This document shows positions 1 to 8,011 of a stretch of DNA of 64,000 nt, in pieces. The notes under the pieces were generated by a model. The model was not told where the DNA came from. It did no database searches and saw only the letters and a list, made by a program, of their open reading frames with translations. Source of the stretch: Streptomyces neyagawaensis (GTDB lineage: Bacteria; Actinomycetota; Actinomycetes; Streptomycetales; Streptomycetaceae); NCBI RefSeq assembly GCF_023516595.1, contig NZ_JAMGBG010000023.1, forward strand, positions 124,001 to 188,000, written 5' to 3'. Position 1 is the first letter of the stretch. Each line of letters starts with the position of its first letter. Position numbers and translations under genes: made by a program.

Positions 1-347
1 ACGGCGAAGGCTGCCTCCTCCTCGGGGGTGAGGGTGGTGCGCGCGGCGGCGGGGCGGGTGCAGTCGGGGCCGTGGACCTCGCCGTCGGAGTGCAGCCAGA
101 ACGAGCAGCACGGCGACGGCGGTTCGGCGGGGGCGAGGCCGTCCTTGAGTCGCTTCAGTCGCTGCTCCACGGCGCACTCGTGGCGGGCCTGGGTGTGGCA
201 GAGGCGGGCCCTCCACGCGAAGAAGACGGCCATGTAGAGGCTGCCGAAGGCGGGCCATCCGGCGTCGATCGCAGCGGCGTAGCAGGCCGCGATGGTGAGG
301 AGCACGGCGGCGGCCGTGCTGGCGTGTGCGTACAGGCGGGTGGTCAT
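1..347 (-). CDS. Small membrane protein with Cys/His tail, cut by the left edge
   Basis: Partial gene, ATG at 345-347, running off the left edge after 115 codons. The first 45 residues are mostly hydrophobic (two probable membrane segments, about residues 10-25 and 30-45, ending in FFAWRAR). A charged stretch follows and then a Cys/His-rich patch, PCCSFWLHSDGEVHGPDC, a pattern I associate with small proteins of Streptomyces phages and integrative elements. The start overlaps the stop of the upstream gene in ATGA, so the two are translationally coupled. Function unknown. Confidence 0.75.
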   Translation of the reverse strand, partial: MTTRLYAHASTAAAVLLTIAACYAAAIDAGWPAFGSLYMAVFFAWRARLCHTQARHECAVEQRLKRLKDGLAPAEPPSPCCSFWLHSDGEVHGPDCTRPAAARTTLTPEEEAAFA

Positions 348-550
348 CGGCTGACCCGGATGATGGCGAGGGGTGTGCGTGCGGCGAGGGCCCGGTTGAG
401 CTCGCGCAGACGCTGGAAGGCGCGGGCGTCGCGCAGTGCGAGGCGGCCGCGGGTGGTGGAGGGCAGGGAGCGCCAGCAGGTCCGGCAGAGGTACTGGCCG
501 TGGTTGCGGCGGCCGGGGCAGCCGGGGCAGGGCAGGGTGGATGTGCTCAT
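344..550 (-). CDS. 68-aa zinc-ribbon protein
   Basis: Small basic protein with two CxxC pairs (C8/C11 and C22/C25, ten residues apart), a classic zinc-ribbon spacing, followed by an arginine-rich helical tail. It overlaps both neighbours by four bases (ATGA), in line with the rest of this gene train. It may bind nucleic acid or serve as a protein-interaction ribbon. No specific function can be given. Confidence 0.75.
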   Translation of the reverse strand: MSTSTLPCPGCPGRRNHGQYLCRTCWRSLPSTTRGRLALRDARAFQRLRELNRALAARTPLAIIRVSR

Positions 551-672
551 CGGTTCCTCCGGCGGCGGTCGCGGCGAGTCAGGTAGGTGATGGCGAGGAC
601 GGCGATCAGGAAGATCAGGGGGCAGGCGGCGCCGAGGACGTCGGCGCCGCTGATGCCGGCGAGGCGGGTCAC
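547..672 (-). CDS. 41-aa single-pass membrane peptide
   Basis: Short gene starting at a GTG (670-672). It encodes one hydrophobic segment (about residues 11-31, containing ACPLIFLIAVLAITYL) followed by a highly basic tail TRRDRRRRNR, which by the positive-inside rule would lie in the cytoplasm. It overlaps the upstream gene's end by four bases and the downstream start by four bases, which is the main reason to call it. Function unknown. Confidence 0.6.
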   Translation of the reverse strand: MTRLAGISGADVLGAACPLIFLIAVLAITYLTRRDRRRRNR

Positions 673-914
673 GGCAGGTCCACCTGTTCCTGTTCGTCGA
701 GGGGGAGTTGGCCCGGCGTGCTGGGGGTGGGCCGGTTCAGCGCGGTGCGTACGGCGGCCGCGCTCGGCGTGGCGGTTTGGGTGAGGAGCGCGCGGATCGC
801 GGCGCGTTGGGCGGGGGCGAGCTTGCGCCAGCAGCGGCTGCCGATTCGCCGGCCCATCGCCGCCTTCGAGCGGATCGGCTTGTGGCAGTGCTGGCACTCG
901 GCGGGGTCGCTCAT
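669..914 (-). CDS. 81-aa zinc-finger protein resembling the DUF6011 type
   Basis: The N-terminus carries C7xxC10-H11 and, after a short basic helix, G-x-R-C28-W, the pattern of small Cys4-like fingers common in actinobacterial mobile elements (DUF6011-like, from memory). The rest is a helical, proline-rich tail. The ATG at 912-914 overlaps the upstream stop in ATGA. A longer open frame extends upstream, but its sequence is the shadow of the neighbouring gene, so the internal ATG is used. Confidence 0.7.
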   Translation of the reverse strand: MSDPAECQHCHKPIRSKAAMGRRIGSRCWRKLAPAQRAAIRALLTQTATPSAAAVRTALNRPTPSTPGQLPLDEQEQVDLP

Positions 915-1414
915 GACGCGGTTGCGATGCCGACGGTGCGGCGCAGTTCGTCGTGGTCCTCGTCGTCCTCGGCGGTGCACAGCACGCGGCCGTCCTTCAG
1001 GACCGTCCAGCCCGCGTCGCGTACGCACGTGGTCGCCTGCTCGACGGAGTTGAAGTAGCAGGTGTACGACTCGTCCTCGTCGTACTCGTACTCACATGCC
1101 GCACACCTCACGGCGACCAGCTGTTCGCTGCGGAACCCGGCGGGCAGCGGGATGGCCGGCTCGTACGTCTCGGCGAAGATGTCGCCGCGGACCGGCCAGA
1201 CGTCTCCGTGGGTGCCCCAGACGATCCAGTCGCCCTCGCGGGCCCGGAGCTGTCCTTCCAGGGTGCGGATCTCCAGGTAGACGGTGCCGTCGGCGGCCTC
1301 ACCTCCCGCGACGAACTGCTCGGCGGTGAGCGCGTCGATGAGGCCGCGGTAGGAGTCGCTGGTGAGCTCGCGTGCCTGCACGGGGATGGGCTTCTTGCGG
1401 TAGGTACTGGTCAT
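911..1414 (-). CDS. Phage-type protein with a GDWIV...WPV.GDIF..TYEP core
   Basis: 167 aa from the ATG at 1412-1414. The first 90 residues match a small domain widespread in phages: N-terminal YRKKPIPVQAREL, a LEIRTLEG strand, then GDWIV (61-65) and WPVRGDIF..TYEP (73-86), the PGDYG-type phage protein as I remember it. The C-terminal half is separate, with Cys residues (RCAACEYEYDEDES, then YTCYF) and an acidic end. Role unknown. The upstream extension of the open frame is out of register with the overlapping gene and is rejected. Confidence 0.7.
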   Translation of the reverse strand: MTSTYRKKPIPVQARELTSDSYRGLIDALTAEQFVAGGEAADGTVYLEIRTLEGQLRAREGDWIVWGTHGDVWPVRGDIFAETYEPAIPLPAGFRSEQLVAVRCAACEYEYDEDESYTCYFNSVEQATTCVRDAGWTVLKDGRVLCTAEDDEDHDELRRTVGIATAS

Positions 1415-1578
1415 CGGTTCCCTCCGGGCGGGTCGGTGTGGTGCTCGGGCTGGTAGTCGTCGATGGAGATCGGGACCGTTTCGGTGCGGCGGGTGCGTCG
1501 GCGGACCGTCGGCACCTCGGCCTCGGTCTTCGCGCCCTCGAGCGGCTCGGGGGCGGGGAAGAGCTGGAGTTGCGTCAT
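1411..1578 (-). CDS. 55-aa disordered polypeptide
   Basis: Starts at ATG 1576-1578 with MTQLQLFPAPEP and ends in a proline/histidine-rich tail. It has a basic centre (RRRTRRTE) and no fold I recognise. It was placed because it exactly fills the gap between two neighbours, overlapping each by four bases. It is too short to be judged by sequence alone and could be no more than a coupling leader. Confidence 0.6.
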   Translation of the reverse strand: MTQLQLFPAPEPLEGAKTEAEVPTVRRRTRRTETVPISIDDYQPEHHTDPPGGNR

Positions 1579-1808
1579 GCCACCCCTCGCTTGCGCTTGC
1601 TGAGGCGGCGGATGGCGTCACCGACGGCGAAGCAGCTCAGCGCTTCGGCCAGCTCGGTGAGGTGGGCGGCCTGCTCTTCCGGGGTGCAGGGGGTGATGTG
1701 GGCGGGGAGCGTGGGAAGGGGGCCGCCGAAGCGCCCGGAGGGGATGTCCTCGGGCGGCACGCCGTCCTGCTCCTGGCCGTGCTCGTCGGCCGTGATGGCG
1801 GTGGTCAT
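1575..1808 (-). CDS. 77-aa helical protein of unknown function
   Basis: ATG at 1806-1808. The N-terminal half is acidic and proline-rich. The C-terminal half is a predicted helix pair, with TPEEQAAHLTELAEAL followed by FAVGDAIRRLSKRKR, ending very basic. Overlaps both neighbours in ATGA. No domain recognised. Confidence 0.65.
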   Translation of the reverse strand: MTTAITADEHGQEQDGVPPEDIPSGRFGGPLPTLPAHITPCTPEEQAAHLTELAEALSCFAVGDAIRRLSKRKRGVA

Positions 1809-2164
1809 CGGATCCCCCACAGCGGGGGCTGCACGGTCGGCCTGCGGCGCGCCGGGCGCGAGCGTGGGGCCTGCACGGCGGACGGCTTGGGGTCCTGCTG
1901 GCCGGTGCAGCTGTGCCAGTGGAGGAGAGCCGGCCACTCCAGACGCGCGTCCTCGACCTGGGGGAACTCCGCGTCGAGCTGGCGGACGACCAGGCCGCCG
2001 TGTTGGTCGGAGCGGGCGGCGTATCCGCCCATCGGGGCCGGCAGCGCGTTCAGCGGCACACGGCGCCCCTTGTAGGTGCCGGAGATGCAGATGGCCCAGC
2101 GGATGGCGGCGCCGCAGCTGGTGCATGCGGTCACCCCGCGGGTGGGGTGCGGGACGGTGGGCAT
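1805..2164 (-). CDS. 119-aa Cys-motif protein
   Basis: ATG at 2162-2164, overlapping the stop of the large upstream gene by one base (TGATG). The N-terminus has C14xxC17 followed by C26 within a short beta-rich patch, suggesting a partial zinc ribbon. The middle reads as a globular domain (GLVVRQLDAEFPQV) and the end is rich in arginine and proline. Function unknown. Its place directly behind the winged-helix protein suggests co-expression. Confidence 0.65.
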   Translation of the reverse strand: MPTVPHPTRGVTACTSCGAAIRWAICISGTYKGRRVPLNALPAPMGGYAARSDQHGGLVVRQLDAEFPQVEDARLEWPALLHWHSCTGQQDPKPSAVQAPRSRPARRRPTVQPPLWGIR

Positions 2165-3915
2165 CAGGATCGGGGCTCCTCTCCGCGCTTGGGGGCGGCG
2201 GCAGTTCGGGCGTCGTGGGGCGCGCGGGTACGGCCGCGCTGGGTGGTGCACGCTTGGCCGGCCTCGGCGAGGCATCCGGCCTGGGGGCAGGCGATGGACA
2301 GTGCGCCGGTCACCGCCGGGCGGCCGATCGCGGCCCGGAACGAGTCGGGCATGTAGTCGTCGGGCATAGGTGCCTCCTCGACGGGACGGCGGGAAGGGAC
2401 GGGCAGTGGGGCCGGGAGCGTGCCGTGCTGGGCGTGCAGGAGTTCGCCCGCGCGGAACACGCCGTAGCGGTGCAGGGCAGCGGCCGGGCCGTGGGCGGCG
2501 GCGAATGCCAGGACCTCCGCGTCGCTGGCTGCCGTGCGCTGCCGGTACGTGGCCTTCGCGGGCAGCTGCTCGCCGTCGGTGCGGCGGGCGCGGAGCTCGG
2601 CGAGGCGGTCCTCGAGCTCGCGGGCCTGCCGCCAGTGCTCGCTGGTGACCTGCCGGTTGGTCGCACAGGTCTCGCACGCTTCGCCGGTGGGCCAGAGCCA
2701 GCCGTTCTCGCACAGCGGCTGGCCGCAGCCGCGGTCCACGACGCCGACGGCCAGGAGCCAGGCGGCGATGTCGCGGATGGGTCCGGCGTCGCGGTAGCGG
2801 GTGGCGATCCGGGCGGCCATCCGCTCAGGAGTCATCAGGGTGTGGACGGCCTGGTCGAGCTGGCGGCCGATCTCCCGGGCCACTCGCCGCAGCACGAACC
2901 GGCTGACGTCGCCGTCCTGCAGGAGGTGCCGGACCGGGGCGAGGCTCTCGTGGATACGGCGCGTCCAGCGCAACTCCGGACCGCCGTACGGGGCCTTGCC
3001 GGTGCGCTGCGGGGTGGGGTGGGTGCCGCGCGGAGCGCGAGAGGCGCCCGGCCCGAACGTGCCGCCAGCAAGATCGCTTGCGGGAGTCGCGGGCTTACTA
3101 CCGGTACCTCGCCTACGGCGGGACCCACCACTCAGCGCCGTCTCATCCGGTCGGTCAGTCTGCTGGTCTTCCTCAGTCGCGAGGGACCCGTCATGATCGC
3201 CCGGACCCGATCCGTCATGAATGACCGGAGCCCCGTGCACGGCGTGCAGCGGGTGCCGGTGGGTCTCGTAGGCGTGGCGGCCGCGCTCGCCCTGGCGGCG
3301 GTGCACGGTGAGCCAGCTGGTGGCGGCGAGCTCGTCGACCAGGCGGCGGACCTGCCGCTCGCCGAGGTGCTCGCCCGCCCGGGCACCGGTGTGGTGGTAG
3401 AGCATCTCGCCGAGCTCGGCCGCGGTGACGGGGATCCGGCGGGCGGTGGAGTAGGCGAGGAGCGCGTACAGGCGCAGCAGCCGCGGGGCGAGGGCCTCCG
3501 CGGCGCGGACGGGGACACGTACCCACAGTTCGCCGGCGTCGAGGGGGCGGACGGAGCGCTCGGCGGACTGACCGCGGCCGTCCTTGTAGGTGCGGCGGCG
3601 GGTGGGGACCTCGACCAGGCCGTCGATCGTGTCGGGGCGGGAGAGTTGCCGGAGGCCCCGCTCGACGCCGCTCTTGGACATGCCGAGGTAGGTGGCGATC
3701 GTGTCGACTCGGGCCGTGCACAGCTCGGCGCGCTGTGAGAGGGCTGCGATCTTGACGTAGACGCTCAGGGCGGCATCGCCGTACTGAGCGCCTACGACCA
3801 GGCGCAGTGGGACCTTGACGGTGTGTCCGCCGTCGCGCGGGCGCGCCCCGGCGGCCGCGCTGGGCTGCTGGGGGCGGGCTGCAGCCTGGGGGGCTGCGTG
3901 CGCGGCGACGGACAA
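2164..3915 (-). CDS. 583-aa double winged-helix protein, possible replication or regulatory protein of the element
   Basis: Starts at TTG 3913-3915 with an AAGGA ribosome site about ten bases upstream. Residues about 30-115 form a winged helix (LCTARVDTIATYLGMSKSGV) that resembles N-terminal domains of plasmid and phage replication proteins. A second winged helix lies at about 150-235 (IPVTAAELGEML...RQVRRLVDEL). A disordered linker follows to about 310, then helices, a Cys patch (RGCGQPLCENGW...CETC), and a final finger CPxxxC....GQxC....GR....H..R near 550. It is the largest gene in this part of the element. A role in replication initiation is an inference from the domain layout and context only; no catalytic Rep motif is seen. 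Confidence 0.75.
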   Translation of the reverse strand: MSVAAHAAPQAAARPQQPSAAAGARPRDGGHTVKVPLRLVVGAQYGDAALSVYVKIAALSQRAELCTARVDTIATYLGMSKSGVERGLRQLSRPDTIDGLVEVPTRRRTYKDGRGQSAERSVRPLDAGELWVRVPVRAAEALAPRLLRLYALLAYSTARRIPVTAAELGEMLYHHTGARAGEHLGERQVRRLVDELAATSWLTVHRRQGERGRHAYETHRHPLHAVHGAPVIHDGSGPGDHDGSLATEEDQQTDRPDETALSGGSRRRRGTGSKPATPASDLAGGTFGPGASRAPRGTHPTPQRTGKAPYGGPELRWTRRIHESLAPVRHLLQDGDVSRFVLRRVAREIGRQLDQAVHTLMTPERMAARIATRYRDAGPIRDIAAWLLAVGVVDRGCGQPLCENGWLWPTGEACETCATNRQVTSEHWRQARELEDRLAELRARRTDGEQLPAKATYRQRTAASDAEVLAFAAAHGPAAALHRYGVFRAGELLHAQHGTLPAPLPVPSRRPVEEAPMPDDYMPDSFRAAIGRPAVTGALSIACPQAGCLAEAGQACTTQRGRTRAPHDARTAAAPKRGEEPRS

Positions 3916-3971
3916 CTCGGGGCTTCCTTCGTGGTGGTGGAACGGTCTGGCGAGATCGGCTGGGGCGTGGG

Positions 3972-4463
3972 TCAGTCGGTTTCGGTGACCGGCTCGGCGA
4001 GGCTGGCGTCGCGGACGGCGCGGACCTGCTCGAGGACCAGGGCGGGGATCGCGAGGCTCAGGCCCTCGCGGCCGGCGTCGAGGCCCTGGGTGACGCGGCG
4101 GGTGCAGAGCCAGCCGCGCTGGGTCAGCACGTGGATCTGCACCTGGACCTGGCCGGCGGTGAGGCCGGTGTCCTCGGCGAGTTGCTCAGCCGTGGGCTGG
4201 AAGCGGGGGAAGACCATGCCGGTCTTGTGGTGGGCGTAGCCGAGGAGCGTGAGTGCGACCAGGCGGGCCTCGGGGTGCATGCGGCTGTAGCGCAGGCCGT
4301 GGTGGAACATCGTCCGCATGCGCTCCTTGCGGTGCAGGCGGCCCGGAGCAATCTGGTCCGCCAGGGTTCCCGAGGTGCTGGGCCGGGCGGGGGCGGGCTG
4401 CGGGGCGGGGCGGCGGGCGAGGTCGCCGGGGTTCGGGACGCGGGGCGCGGTGGGTGCGGTCAC
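3972..4463 (-). CDS. 163-aa winged-helix protein
   Basis: GTG start at 4461-4463 overlapping the upstream stop in GTGA. After a proline-rich N-terminus the protein has a compact helical domain from about residue 50, with a helix-turn-helix at PTAEQLAEDTGLTAGQVQVQ and a wing LTQRGWLCTRRV. The segment MHPEARLVALTLLGYAHHKTG resembles the first helix of DnaD/Rep-type winged helices. It lies just upstream of the larger winged-helix gene in the same direction, so the two may act together. Function unknown. Confidence 0.7.
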   Translation of the reverse strand: MTAPTAPRVPNPGDLARRPAPQPAPARPSTSGTLADQIAPGRLHRKERMRTMFHHGLRYSRMHPEARLVALTLLGYAHHKTGMVFPRFQPTAEQLAEDTGLTAGQVQVQIHVLTQRGWLCTRRVTQGLDAGREGLSLAIPALVLEQVRAVRDASLAEPVTETD

Positions 4464-4762
4464 AGGTTCAGGTCCTTCCGGTGGTCGACCGCGGCCTGGG
4501 CGGCGCGGTAGTTGGCGGGGGTGGAGCGGCGTTTGCCGGAGGCGATGGCCTGGTTGTCGTGGACGCGGGAGTCGTTGAGCGGGCTGGGCGTGGTCCAGGC
4601 GCCGGCCGGGAGGCCCGGCCCGGGCTCGATCTCCTTCAGGCCCTGCAGGGCGCGGGGCGTGTGGGAGGGGCAGCACCAGCCGGTGAGGTAGAAGCGGGTG
4701 CCGTCCACGGCCCGGCAGTGACGGCCCTCGGGTCCGATCCAGTGCCGGCACTCCGAGCTCAC
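4460..4762 (-). CDS. 100-aa Cys/His zinc-binding protein
   Basis: GTG start at 4760-4762, three bases from the upstream stop. Cys/His pairs occur at SSECRHW, GRHCRA and GWCCPSHTP, which would suit one zinc site. The YLTGWCCPSHTP motif recurs in short proteins of Streptomyces mobile elements in my memory. The C-terminus (RSTPANYRAAQAAVDHRKDLN) is helical. Function unknown. Confidence 0.65.
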   Translation of the reverse strand: MSSECRHWIGPEGRHCRAVDGTRFYLTGWCCPSHTPRALQGLKEIEPGPGLPAGAWTTPSPLNDSRVHDNQAIASGKRRSTPANYRAAQAAVDHRKDLNL

Positions 4763-4764
4763 GA

Positions 4765-5976
4765 CTACGCGTCCTCGTGGTCGTAGTCGGCGGCGTAGTC
4801 GTCCGGGCTCAGGCAGGTGGCCTTGCCCTCTTCGGCCCAGGCGTCCTCGGCGAAGGGGTCCGGCATGACGCGGACCGGCATGGCGACGGCCAGCTGCACG
4901 CCGATCGCCGCGTACTGGTTCTCCTCGGGGAGGTTCAGCACCGTCTCGCCGGGCAGCCCCGGCGCCGGGTGCACGTGCCGGTCGATCAGGGCCTCGTTGA
5001 AGGTGGCGAACCCGGTGCAGTGGTCGACGGCGGCCGCGCGGTCCTCGTACAGGCCGGCGATGTGGAGGTCCTCGACCTTGGCGCCGACGGTGACGACGGC
5101 GTGCAGCTGCTCGGGCAGCTTCGGGCACTCGTGCGGCGGCGTGGTGTAGTCGGCGTCCGGGCTGCACGGGGGGCGGTGGCCGCTCGGCCGGGCGCAGTCG
5201 GCCATGTCGGCCATCGGCCCGGGTGTCCCGCACGGGGCGAGAGGCACGTCGGAGCGCAGGCGGGCGAGGGCGAGTTCGGGCTCGCCGCGCTCGAGGTACT
5301 GCTCGGCCTCGCGGATGGCGGCCGCCATCGTCATAGCGGCCAGCTTGGTTCCGGCGGCCGATGCTTCGCTCTCGTGGCGGGCCGGGGCGCCGTGGACGAC
5401 CTGGCCGTCCCGGATGACAGCGATGCACGCCGGGCCCGCCTCGAACCACGGCGTGTACAGCGGGTCGTCGGAGGCCTCGACGGCGAACGCGCCCACCATT
5501 CCCTCGAACGCCCTGGCGTCCTGGTCCGGGCAGGTGTGGGCGAGGAGCCGCATGTCCATCAGACCGTGGTCGCCGGCGCTGACCACGTACGTCTCACCGA
5601 ACGCCTGGAGGTGCTCGGTGGCCTCGTAGTGGATGTGGACGAGGTCGCCCGGGCGGGCGGGGTACCAGGGGGCGTGGGTCAGCTGGTGGTCGGCGTGGGT
5701 GAGGGCCTCGACCATGGCGCCGATGTCGCCGCGGGCCTTGGCGTGGTCGGACTGGGCGAGCGGGGACGGCCCGGCGGCGACGGGGCGGCCGTACAGGGCG
5801 GTGAAGATGCGTTCGGCGACGGCGGCCGGGTCGCCGGTCCAGGTGTGCTCGCTCGGGGTGGCGGCGTTGGGGAACGTCTCGGTGACCTTGACGTTCAGGA
5901 AGGCGGGTGTGGCGCCGGGGATCAGCTTCTCGATCGTCTCGGTGATGATGATCAGGCGCGGGTCGTGGCGATGCAC
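4765..5976 (-). CDS. 403-aa hypothetical element protein
   Basis: Start chosen at GTG 5974-5976, which has a GGAG ribosome site at good spacing. The longer open frame upstream has no such site and runs into the next gene. The N-terminal 75 residues look like a small mixed alpha/beta domain. The middle (about 120-260) is beta-rich with LVHIHYEATEHLQAFGETY and a PACIAVIRDGQVVHG strand pair. Near 300 is a Cys-containing patch (APCGTPGP, MADCARPSGHRPPC) and the end is very acidic. I do not recognise the family. Confidence 0.7.
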   Translation of the reverse strand: MHRHDPRLIIITETIEKLIPGATPAFLNVKVTETFPNAATPSEHTWTGDPAAVAERIFTALYGRPVAAGPSPLAQSDHAKARGDIGAMVEALTHADHQLTHAPWYPARPGDLVHIHYEATEHLQAFGETYVVSAGDHGLMDMRLLAHTCPDQDARAFEGMVGAFAVEASDDPLYTPWFEAGPACIAVIRDGQVVHGAPARHESEASAAGTKLAAMTMAAAIREAEQYLERGEPELALARLRSDVPLAPCGTPGPMADMADCARPSGHRPPCSPDADYTTPPHECPKLPEQLHAVVTVGAKVEDLHIAGLYEDRAAAVDHCTGFATFNEALIDRHVHPAPGLPGETVLNLPEENQYAAIGVQLAVAMPVRVMPDPFAEDAWAEEGKATCLSPDDYAADYDHEDA

Positions 5977-6064
5977 GGTGTCTCCAAGTGGTGATTGCTG
6001 GTGGCCGGTCGGGAGGGACGGGGTGTCAGGCACGTCCCTCCCGACCGGCGGATCGCGGACGGAC

Positions 6065-6322
6065 TCATGCCGGGTCCGGGGCGGGGGACCGGCAGGGCGT
6101 GCCACAGCCGGTGCAGGTCGCGGTGCCGTCGCCCTCGTCCTCGTGCTCGGTGGCGCCCTCGCAGGTGATTTCGCACTCGGCCGTGCCTCGCTCGGGGCGG
6201 AAGGCGGCGTAGGTGGCGCCGGCCGGGTAGAGGAGGTCGCGCAGGGACCGGGCCGCTAGGGAAGCCACGCCCACACCAGCTGCCAGGCAGAGCAGCACGG
6301 TGGCGATGCCCAGGCTGCTCAT
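6065..6322 (-). CDS. 85-aa membrane-anchored CxxC protein
   Basis: ATG at 6320-6322. Residues 4-24 are hydrophobic (GIATVLLCLAAGVGVASLAA), a signal anchor. The C-terminal part has CEITC, then CTGCGTPC, a likely metal or disulfide site. Overlaps its upstream neighbour by four bases. Function unknown. Confidence 0.7.
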   Translation of the reverse strand: MSSLGIATVLLCLAAGVGVASLAARSLRDLLYPAGATYAAFRPERGTAECEITCEGATEHEDEGDGTATCTGCGTPCRSPAPDPA

Positions 6323-6885
6323 GTGTCCGCCCCGGCTTCCGGCTGCAGTGCGGCCAGGGCGTCGGACCAGGCCGCGTCGTCGTCGGAGGAGGGCGGTGTG
6401 GCCGGGTCCGGTACGGCGGTGCCGAGGTAGCGGGCCTCGACGCGGGTGCCGTCGGGCACGACCTGCGTGCGGGACTCGAAGGAGCCTGCCGGGCCGTACG
6501 CGCCGTAGTTGCCGCCCGCGACGCGGATCTGGGCCCCGACCTTGCGGGCGGTGCCGAGCGACCGGTAAACGCCGACCGTGCCCCACTGGCCCGGCCGGGC
6601 CCGCAGCTCGGCGGCGATCCGATCGTGATCGCCGGGTCGGCCGTAGGAGCGCGCCGGTGGAGTGGACGTCGTCCCTGCCGGGATGTCCTTCTCCTTGCGC
6701 CGCTCCTCCTCCTTCAGGGCCTGGTCGATGGCCTCGGCGATCTGCGGGATGGTCGCCGACCAGAGGAGGTCGGAGTTGACGCCGGCCAGCATGAGCATCG
6801 GGCCGCGCATCTCGTGCCCGACGTACGGCCGGGAGGTCTGCGGGGCGCGCAGGGCGGCGGCGATGATGTCGATACGGGAGGTCAT
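6319..6885 (-). CDS. 188-aa hypothetical element protein
   Basis: ATG at 6883-6885, overlapping the upstream stop in ATGA. Residues 1-70 are helical (RIDIIAAALRAPQT ... TIPQIAEAIDQALKEEERRKE). The second half is beta-rich, with SLGTARKVGAQIRVAGGNYG and GTRVEARYLGTAVP. The end is acidic. No conserved catalytic residues stand out and I do not recognise the family. Confidence 0.65.
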   Translation of the reverse strand: MTSRIDIIAAALRAPQTSRPYVGHEMRGPMLMLAGVNSDLLWSATIPQIAEAIDQALKEEERRKEKDIPAGTTSTPPARSYGRPGDHDRIAAELRARPGQWGTVGVYRSLGTARKVGAQIRVAGGNYGAYGPAGSFESRTQVVPDGTRVEARYLGTAVPDPATPPSSDDDAAWSDALAALQPEAGADT

Positions 6886-7100
6886 CTGGCACCGCCCCCG
6901 TGGCCGCCGGTGCGGAGGTCTGTGCGGGCGCGGTCGATTGCCGCGCACTTGCCGCAGCCCGGAGCCGTGCAGGTGTGGAAGAGGGGGATGTGGTCGCCGC
7001 CGCGGGCAGTGCCGACCAGGCCGCCGTTCCATGCCTGGCGCGCTCGACGCTGGGCCTCGCTCGTCTCGGGCAGGCGAGGACGCTGTGTGGGGCTCCGCAT
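6882..7100 (-). CDS. 72-aa protein with a Cys/His patch
   Basis: ATG at 7098-7100, overlapping the upstream TOPRIM gene's stop by one base (TGATG). A single patch HTCTAPGCGKC, followed by AAIDRARTDLR, suggests a small metal site next to a helix. Arginine-rich. Its tight coupling to the TOPRIM gene makes co-expression likely. Function unknown. Confidence 0.65.
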   Translation of the reverse strand: MRSPTQRPRLPETSEAQRRARQAWNGGLVGTARGGDHIPLFHTCTAPGCGKCAAIDRARTDLRTGGHGGGAR

Positions 7101-8011
7101 CAGCCTTCACCACCCTCGGACACGAGGTCGGCAACTTCGTCCCACCGGGTTGCAACGGCCCGGAGCAGGGCGCGCTCACGTTCCATTGCGTGGGTCGCCT
7201 CGTCCCACAGGTCGAGGTCACGCCACGCCCAGATCTCCTCCTCGATCAGCTGGTCCAGGAGGGTCGGCTGGAGAGCGTCAAGCTCCCAGCTGCTGCGGCC
7301 GTGAGCGCGGATGTAGCCAGAGGCGCGGGAGTCGGTCAGCTTGGCCGGGTTGGGCGGCGGCTGGTGCTCCTCGACCTGGTCCATGTTCAGCGCGATACGC
7401 CGGACCTCGACGTCGGCCTCGAACAGCTGAAGGCGCTCGCGGATGTCCCGGGTCATGTCCACCCCGGACGGGTCATGGTCACCGAGGTGGATGATCACGG
7501 GCTTCTGTCCGGCGCGCTGGTAGCGGATCATCCGCTGCGCGGCGCCCCACAGTTCCGACTGCGAGGTGTAGCCACGGCAGGAGAAGTAGTCGACGTCGTA
7601 CCGCTGGCACACGCCGGTGATCACGCCGACGAGGGCGTCCTTCTCGATCCATACCTCGATGCGGTGCGGCTGGTTCGCCCATCGTTCGGTGCGGTAGCCG
7701 GAGGCTGCGGACCTGATGACCGAGTGCGGGTTGTCCCAGTGGGACAGGCCACGCAGGTTCCGGGTCCGATCGACGATGTAGTCCCAGTCGAGCAGGCCGG
7801 CCAAGCGCGCGTTGTTGATGACGTTGCCGAGGTTCTTGTACTCGGACTGCTTGTTGGGGATCAGGTCCCGGGCGACGAACTGGTAGTAGAGCTGACGCAG
7901 AGTGAGGTCGAAGCCCTGCTCCGCGTACTGTCGGCAGATCCGCTCAGCCGTCGCGATCAGCTCAAGGCTGCGCGGGCTGAACTTCTTCTCCACGTAGGCC
8001 TGACGTGTCAT
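7100..8011 (-). CDS. Spo11/topoisomerase VI-A-like TOPRIM protein (mini-A type)
   Basis: 303 aa from ATG 8009-8011. Residues 36-48 contain RQLYYQF within a winged-helix-like domain, which matches the RxxYY catalytic tyrosine motif of Spo11 and topoisomerase VI subunit A; the expected nucleophile is Y43. The second half is a TOPRIM fold: E123 in VWIEKDAL and the D178-H-D180 pair in HLGDHDPSG, the metal-binding acidic set. At 303 aa it is shorter than topoisomerase VI-A (about 360-390 aa). No GHKL ATPase B subunit is encoded in the window, so it fits the stand-alone mini-A proteins reported from mobile elements. Likely role: DNA cleavage, nicking or strand passage in element replication or recombination (inference). 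Coupled on both sides by 1-4 base overlaps. Confidence 0.75.
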   Translation of the reverse strand: MTRQAYVEKKFSPRSLELIATAERICRQYAEQGFDLTLRQLYYQFVARDLIPNKQSEYKNLGNVINNARLAGLLDWDYIVDRTRNLRGLSHWDNPHSVIRSAASGYRTERWANQPHRIEVWIEKDALVGVITGVCQRYDVDYFSCRGYTSQSELWGAAQRMIRYQRAGQKPVIIHLGDHDPSGVDMTRDIRERLQLFEADVEVRRIALNMDQVEEHQPPPNPAKLTDSRASGYIRAHGRSSWELDALQPTLLDQLIEEEIWAWRDLDLWDEATHAMERERALLRAVATRWDEVADLVSEGGEG

